Shown here in pieces: positions 59,741-64,000 of a stretch of DNA of 64,000 bases; position 1 is the first letter of the stretch, and every line of letters starts with the position of its first letter. This stretch comes from PALSA-894 sp963757565. Lineage in GTDB: Bacteria; Pseudomonadota; Alphaproteobacteria; Rhizobiales; Xanthobacteraceae. The translations under genes and the position numbers were made by a program. The notes beneath the pieces were generated by a model that searched no databases, was not told the origin of the DNA, and saw only the letters and a program-made list of their open reading frames with translations. The DNA lies in the NCBI GenBank assembly GCA_963757565.1, contig CAVWSB010000003.1:1-64000 (forward strand), read 5' to 3'.

Positions 59741-60636
59741 GGCCGTTCGAACGCCGGAATTTTGTAAGCTGTCGCCTTGGCACCGGTGATCCATAAGGCA
59801 ACAAATATCAATGCCGCAGCCGCGTACACCGTTCCGGCCGGAATCCACATAACGACACCGGCGAGCTGTTGGTCCTCGAGAGGTGTTAGTCCCCAGTTGA
59901 TCGCATCGGCGGTTTGCAATCCGTAGAGCACTCTGGGCGCGAGAGTCATCAATGCGCCAAGGCCACCGGTATGGATCATCGTAAGGAAAAGATGTCCCGC
60001 GGCGGCGCCATATCTTTTCGTGCGACATAGCGCCCACCAGAACAGCAGGGCACTGCCGAGAAAACTGAGGTGCTGCAGGCGGTGAACCCATTCCGTCTTG
60101 ATCGCGGCGTCGAACACGGGCGGTGCGTGCCAAGCCCAAATTGCAAGTCCATGGATCAGCGTCGCTGCTTCAGCGGACGCGACCCAGCTCCAGCCTTTCT
60201 TAAACGGGCGGTATCCGGTCAGGTGGTGGAAGCGACGGCGCGCGGCTCTCGGAAACGCCCAGACATACGCCCCGAGGGGACGCGCCACCGCAATGAGCGG
60301 AGCCGCCACCGCCATGATGATCTCGTGCTCGATCATGTGAAAGGTGAATACGTGCTCGCCCAGCCAATGGAGGGGAGTGCACAACGCTGCGGCCAGCGAC
60401 AGCCAACCGGCCGAATACAGGACCGCCTGCCAGGTGCGAATTCCCCGGCCAAAGCCAACTCGAAGCCATAGCCGACCAAGTCCGGAGGCATACAGCACGA
60501 GGACTGTCACCAGTGGGATGATTATCCACGGATCAAACGTCCAGGGCGCGGCGTGGAGATGAGCCTCACCGTTATGCGATAGCGCCGGTGCGATCCAGCC
60601 GAGGCACAGAAGCAGAGAGACCGCTATCGTTCGCAT
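59737..60636 (-). CDS. ctaG: Cytochrome c oxidase assembly protein, caa3-type CtaG
   Basis: 299 residues, about seven membrane helices. WLSLAAALCTPLHWLGEHVF, TFHMIEHEIIMAVAAPLIAV, LIHGLAIWAWHAPPVFDAAI and LTPLEDQQLAGVVMWIPAGT are the His-rich signatures of the DUF1404/caa3_CtaG family required for CuB site assembly in caa3 oxidases. This family is unrelated to the Cox11-type CtaG. A signal-like N-terminus (MRTIAVSLLLCLGWIAPALS) precedes a His-containing loop. It overlaps the upstream gene by 13 bases and the downstream cytochrome gene by 4. Confidence 0.9.
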   Translation of the reverse strand: MRTIAVSLLLCLGWIAPALSHNGEAHLHAAPWTFDPWIIIPLVTVLVLYASGLGRLWLRVGFGRGIRTWQAVLYSAGWLSLAAALCTPLHWLGEHVFTFHMIEHEIIMAVAAPLIAVARPLGAYVWAFPRAARRRFHHLTGYRPFKKGWSWVASAEAATLIHGLAIWAWHAPPVFDAAIKTEWVHRLQHLSFLGSALLFWWALCRTKRYGAAAGHLFLTMIHTGGLGALMTLAPRVLYGLQTADAINWGLTPLEDQQLAGVVMWIPAGTVYAAAALIFVALWITGAKATAYKIPAFERP

Positions 60637-60962
60637 CCGGTCAACACCAATGAGGAAGTTGCCTGCAGGAACAGCGCATACGCAAAAATGAACGACACGA
60701 GGCCGCTAAGGCGGCTGGTAAACTTCCAAGGCAGGACCGGAGGCGATTTCAGCTTGCCCGCCGACCACCATGAAAGGATGCCGCTGCCGATCGACAGGCA
60801 GACCGCCACGGAGGTTGCAAGCAGCAGGACGGTATGACCCGATCGGCACTCCCAGCCAGGTAGAACCTGGGAAAGTTGGGTGGTGAGCATCCAGGCCGCC
60901 GGACCGGTGATAAAACCCGCCAGGGGAAATAAGCGCTCTCGCATCACCGAAGCCCTGGTCAT
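60624..60962 (-). CDS. Small membrane protein of the cox operon
   Basis: 112 residues from ATG 60962, overlapping the subunit III stop as ATGA; longer extensions are rejected. Three hydrophobic segments (LFPLAGFITGPAAWMLTTQL, TVLLLATSVAVCLSIGSGIL, LSGLVSFIFAYALFLQATSS). No cofactor ligand is seen. Comparable genes sit between subunit III and ctaG in rhizobial caa3-like operons. Probably a structural or assembly subunit. Not named. Confidence 0.65.
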   Translation of the reverse strand: MTRASVMRERLFPLAGFITGPAAWMLTTQLSQVLPGWECRSGHTVLLLATSVAVCLSIGSGILSWWSAGKLKSPPVLPWKFTSRLSGLVSFIFAYALFLQATSSLVLTGCER

Positions 60963-61561
60963 AGGCGTGGCACCCAATAGATACAGAGATAGATGGGAAG
61001 CCATGCGAGAACGACGAAATTCCAGTATACCGCATTGTCCTGCACGTCACCAAACCGGCGGCTGTTGTCTCCATGGCGCGTAAACATCAGGGCGGCCAGC
61101 ACCACGGTATCGGCGAGGTCGGTGAGGAGGTGGGTGGTGTGAAGGCCAAGAAGAAGCCAAACGACAGAACCATAAGCGCTGCTGTCCCAGGATGTGTTCA
61201 AGGCGGGAAACTCGAATACACGCACGATCAATGGCGCAATGCCGAGCACCGACATGACGATCAAGCCGATTTGAACCCGTCGCCTGTCCTCCCGCACGGC
61301 CCATTTAGCGATAAAGTTATTGGGCACTAGGCTGGCGACCAACATCACGGTCAAAATCGCCCCGGCGGTGACATCGGGGAGGGGCGCCCGAATAGGCCAT
61401 TCCGGCGCGATGCTCATCAAATAGAAGTAGATCGCGATCGCAATTGCGAACCCGGTGCCCTCGATCAGCATGAAAGCCAGAGTGCCCCACCACGTGCGGC
61501 TGGCGCTCCCCTTCCCGCTTTCAGGCAGGGCGGTGAGGTCGAGCGCGATCTCTTCGTTCAC
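60959..61561 (-). CDS. Cytochrome c oxidase subunit III-like protein
   Basis: 200 residues from GTG 61561, which overlaps the ctaD stop as GTGA. Five hydrophobic helices: TWWGTLAFMLIEGTGFAIAI, AILTVMLVASLVPNNFIAKW, IGLIVMSVLGIAPLIVRVFE, VVWLLLGLHTTHLLTDLADT and NFVVLAWLPIYLCIYWVPRL. The Glu in helix 1 and GLHTTHL in helix 4 match subunit III of heme-copper oxidases. The usual first two helices of subunit III appear instead at the end of ctaD, as in CoxN/CoxP-type operons. Confidence 0.8.
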   Translation of the reverse strand: MNEEIALDLTALPESGKGSASRTWWGTLAFMLIEGTGFAIAIAIYFYLMSIAPEWPIRAPLPDVTAGAILTVMLVASLVPNNFIAKWAVREDRRRVQIGLIVMSVLGIAPLIVRVFEFPALNTSWDSSAYGSVVWLLLGLHTTHLLTDLADTVVLAALMFTRHGDNSRRFGDVQDNAVYWNFVVLAWLPIYLCIYWVPRL

Positions 61562-63466
61562 GACTCGTCCTCCGGAGTCCCCTTCGGCCAGAACCAGCCC
61601 ACCAAGGTGATGGCGATCGGGATTGAACCCCATACGACCGCCCATGGGGTGAAGATCGACCAGACCAACATGATGCTTGTCGTGATGGCGGCGCAGAGGG
61701 GCCAGATCGAATCGGCGGGAGACGTGTCCCGCGTCTCCGGTGCCGCCGCCGCAACAGTCGACGTGACGAGCTCGCGCCGGTCAACGCGCAGCCCTACAGC
61801 GACTTTTAGCGGGGTATTATCCCAAAGCGGAGATGCGCTGGTGACAAGCGGTATCCGGGCGAAATTGTAGCACGGGGGAGGGGATGAAGTTGCCCACTCC
61901 AAGGTTGGGGCCCCCCAGGGATTTGGGCCGGCGGGGATACCGGATCGCAGGCTGCGCAGGGCGTCGATAAAGAAGATGAGAAATCCTGCCGCAAGAAGGA
62001 CTGAACTGAGACTGACAAACAAGTTGACACCACCCCACTGCATTTCGGGCTGATAGGTATAGATGCGTCGGGGCATTCCTTGCAGCCCAAGCAGGTGCAT
62101 TGGGAAAAACGTGAGGTTGAAGCCGACGAAAATAAGCCAGAATGCCACGGTGCCAAGCCGCTCGCTCATCATTCGGCCGGTAATCTTGGGATACCAGTAG
62201 TATATCGCACCAATGAGCGGGAACACGGCGCCGCCGATCAGGACATAATGCAGATGCGCCACCACGAAGTAGGTGTCGTGTACTTGTGTGTCGAAGGGCA
62301 CCGACGCAACCATCACGCCGGTCAATCCGCCGATCACGAACGTGAAGATGAAATCCGGCCACGAAGAGAAGCGGAGTTTTCAATACCGGCCGGCCCGACC
62401 AGAGTGTTGCGAGCCAGCAAAAAATCTGCAGGCCTGCCGAAATCGCAATCGACATGCTGGAAGCGGTGAAAAAACTCTCGCCCAGGCGCGGAAGTCCCGC
62501 CACGAACATGTGGTGCACCCAGAGACCAAACGACATGATCCCTGTGGCGATCAACGCAAGGACAAGCGGCAGATAGCCGAATATCGGTCTCCGGGCGAAG
62601 GTCGGCACGATGGTGGACACCATGCCGACAGCAGGCAGAAATATGATGTAGACTTCGGGGTGCCCAAAAAACCAGAACAGATGTTGATAGAGCAGCACAT
62701 CTCCGCCCTCGGCGGGGTTGTAGAAATGGGTACCGACGAGACGGTCGAGGATCAGCGTCGTGCTGGCCACCATGATGGATGGCATCGCGATGATAATGAG
62801 AAACGAAGTGACCAGCATGGACCACACGAAGAGCGGGATGCGATCCAGCGACATGCCGGGCGAGCGCTGCTTGAAGACCGTCACGACAATTTCGACCGCA
62901 ACCGCAAGGGCTGATACTTCGGTGAACGTGATCATCTGTGCCCAGATGTCGGCGCGCTTGCCACTGCCGTATTGGGGCCCCGCGAGAGGCACGTAAGCGA
63001 ACCAACCGACATCCGGGCCCATGTCGAGAGCGAAGGCCAGCCACAGCAAGATCCCGCCGGCGACGTAAATCCAGTACGAGAAGGCGTTGAGGCGCGGGAA
63101 GGCGATGTTTCGCGTCCCCACCATCAAGGGGACGAGATATACGGCCATCGCCTCCATGACCGGCACTGCGAACAGGAACATCATGTTCACGCCGTGCATC
63201 GTGAATATTTGATTGTACCGGTCCGGGCCGACCAGCCGGCCTTCCGGTCCGGCAAGTTGCGCGCGCATGAACAACGCAAGAACGCCGCCGAGCATCAAGA
63301 AGACAAATGCAGTCACGATATATCGTCGACCGATAATCTTGTGGTCGACAGTCGAAAGAATGCCCCACAGGCCGCGTGGCGTTGCCCAAATCCGCCCGAG
63401 TTGCTCCTCGAGCTGCGGTCCCTCGACTTCGTTGTCCCTGGTATCAGCGACCGCCGGCATGCTCAT
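61558..63466 (-). pseudogene. ctaD: Cytochrome c oxidase subunit I, one-base frameshift
   Basis: From ATG 63466 (MSMPAVADTRDNEVEGPQLE), overlapping the coxB stop as ATGA. The first frame gives helix ligands TMHGVNMMFLFAVPVMEAMA (heme a His), FFGHPEVYIIFLPAVGM (CuB His and the linked Tyr) and LWVHHMFVAGLP (CuB His pair). At about 62375 one extra base shifts the frame; the next frame resumes FTFVIGGLTGVMVASVPFDT and HDTYFVVAHLHYVLIGGAVF (heme a3 and a His), then ends with two extra helices (ITTSIMLVWSIFTPWAVVWG) at 61558. All else is intact, so a base-call error is likely. Total length would be about 635 residues. Confidence 0.85.
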
Positions 63467-64000
63467 TGCAGACTCGCCATATAGGCACTCACAGCGTTCA
63501 ACTCTTCGGCTGAAAGGGAAATCATGGGCATGTTGTTGCCCGGCTTGATCTTTTGCGGGTCGGCAATCCAGGCGGCGAGTGACCCTCGCGTGGTCTCGAG
63601 GGCCCCGGCCGCGATGTACCGGCGGCCTGCCACATGGGTGAGGTCGGGTCCGGTGCGCCCCACCGCCGGGGTTCCGCGGACCGTATGGCAAGAACCACAT
63701 GCCTTCGAGGTGAAGACGTCGCGACCTGCTCTCACCTCGTCGATCACGGGCGCGCTGGCGTCGGCGCGCTGCTTTGCCTTCCATGCATCAAACTGATCCG
63801 CCGGCACGGCGATCACAAGCGCAGCCATGCGCGCATGCTGGATTCCACAGAATTCAGCGCATTGCCCGCGGTAAACTCCAGGACGCTGCGCCACGAAGGC
63901 GAGTTCGTTATCCCGCCCGGGGACGAGATCCTGTTTCCCCGCAAGGCTTGGCACCCAGAAAGAGTGGATGACATCGGCAGCCGAGAGCTGCAGGCGTACA
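63463..64000 (-). CDS. coxB: Cytochrome c oxidase subunit II with fused cytochrome c (start beyond right edge)
   Basis: The visible part, about 178 codons, has the CuA site: a His in the DVIHSFWVPSLAGKQDLVPG segment and GVYRGQCAEFCGIQHARMAA with Cys, Glu, Cys, His and Met ligands. A cytochrome c domain follows: SKACGSCHTVRGTPAVGRTG and NNMPMISLSAEELNAVSAYM with the heme Met. CuA plus cytochrome c defines a caa3-type subunit II. Its stop overlaps the ctaD start by four bases. The N-terminal membrane helices are outside the window. Confidence 0.9.
   Translation of the reverse strand, partial: VRLQLSAADVIHSFWVPSLAGKQDLVPGRDNELAFVAQRPGVYRGQCAEFCGIQHARMAALVIAVPADQFDAWKAKQRADASAPVIDEVRAGRDVFTSKACGSCHTVRGTPAVGRTGPDLTHVAGRRYIAAGALETTRGSLAAWIADPQKIKPGNNMPMISLSAEELNAVSAYMASLQ

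Noticed and set aside
61558..63466. Two separate oxidase subunit I genes
   Set aside because: The two frames join at one extra base in the middle of a conserved helix, so it is one gene with a frameshift.
1..64000. tRNA genes or an obvious prophage attachment site
   Set aside because: Reading both strands by eye I saw no cloverleaf-like gene or matching direct repeats at the phage edges; a covariance-model scan would settle it.

Overview
The window (about 60% GC by eye) looks like a chromosome segment from an alphaproteobacterium of the Hyphomicrobiales, near Bradyrhizobium, Rhodopseudomonas or Xanthobacteraceae. This is inferred from gene content and protein style: several DUF892 ferritin-like proteins, LigD, small Gly-rich secreted proteins, a caa3-type oxidase operon and GGAAC-N16-CGTT promoters of the alphaproteobacterial EcfG type. 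No rRNA or tRNA was recognised.

Region 1 (1-15.4 kb) is a lambda-type prophage or its remnant. The head and packaging module runs right to left: Nu1-like small terminase, gpA large terminase, a cargo methyltransferase, head-tail joining protein, portal, S49 protease/scaffold, gpD decoration protein and gpE capsid, which is cut by the left edge. Next come a cupin gene, a DUF3489 gene, a ParB-DNA methyltransferase fusion, an HNH nuclease and a translationally coupled set (RuvC-like, TSCPD-like, a 65 aa ORF, DUF6362). A 270 bp block with eight exact copies of a 10-mer separates that set from a RecD2-like helicase gene full of indels. Nu1, gpA, protease and recD all carry frameshifts, while portal, methyltransferase and HNH are intact.

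Region 2 (15.6-23.9 kb) holds intact catabolic and regulatory genes: LysR, a Tat-exported MmgE/PrpD protein, a Tat-exported oxalate-decarboxylase-like bicupin, TetR divergent from a D-lactate dehydrogenase-like flavoprotein, a second LysR, and a periplasmic tandem rhodanese.

Region 3 (23.9-26.5 kb) is a graveyard of mobile DNA: an IS5-type transposase stub, a 5'-truncated VapE helicase joined to a 3'-truncated type III methyltransferase, and three copies of a 19 bp repeat.

Region 4 (26.5-58.4 kb) is rich in stress and repair genes: DUF892 plus Rieske flavoprotein, two DUF72 proteins, LigD, CinA, an alpha/beta hydrolase, a manganese catalase fused to DUF892, a thioredoxin-reductase-like protein, DUF3606, a 17M-type stress protein, a PoxB-like enzyme and several tiny secreted or low-complexity proteins. 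Five exact EcfG-type promoters sit 19-39 bases before start codons here, which argues for one general-stress regulon. Inside it (35.2-39.3 kb) is an operon joining a heme-oxygenase-like metal oxidase, a methyltransferase, a PurD-like ATP-grasp ligase and a small helix-turn-helix protein, with a SET-domain gene downstream. This is the best candidate for an undescribed pathway. Remnants of tadG, ydcZ, alkB, a Crp/Fnr regulator and an NADH dehydrogenase lie between these genes.

Region 5 (58.4-64 kb) is respiratory: a diheme cytochrome c gene faces a coupled operon coxB-ctaD-subunit III-small membrane protein-ctaG-cytochrome c. ctaD has a one-base frameshift.
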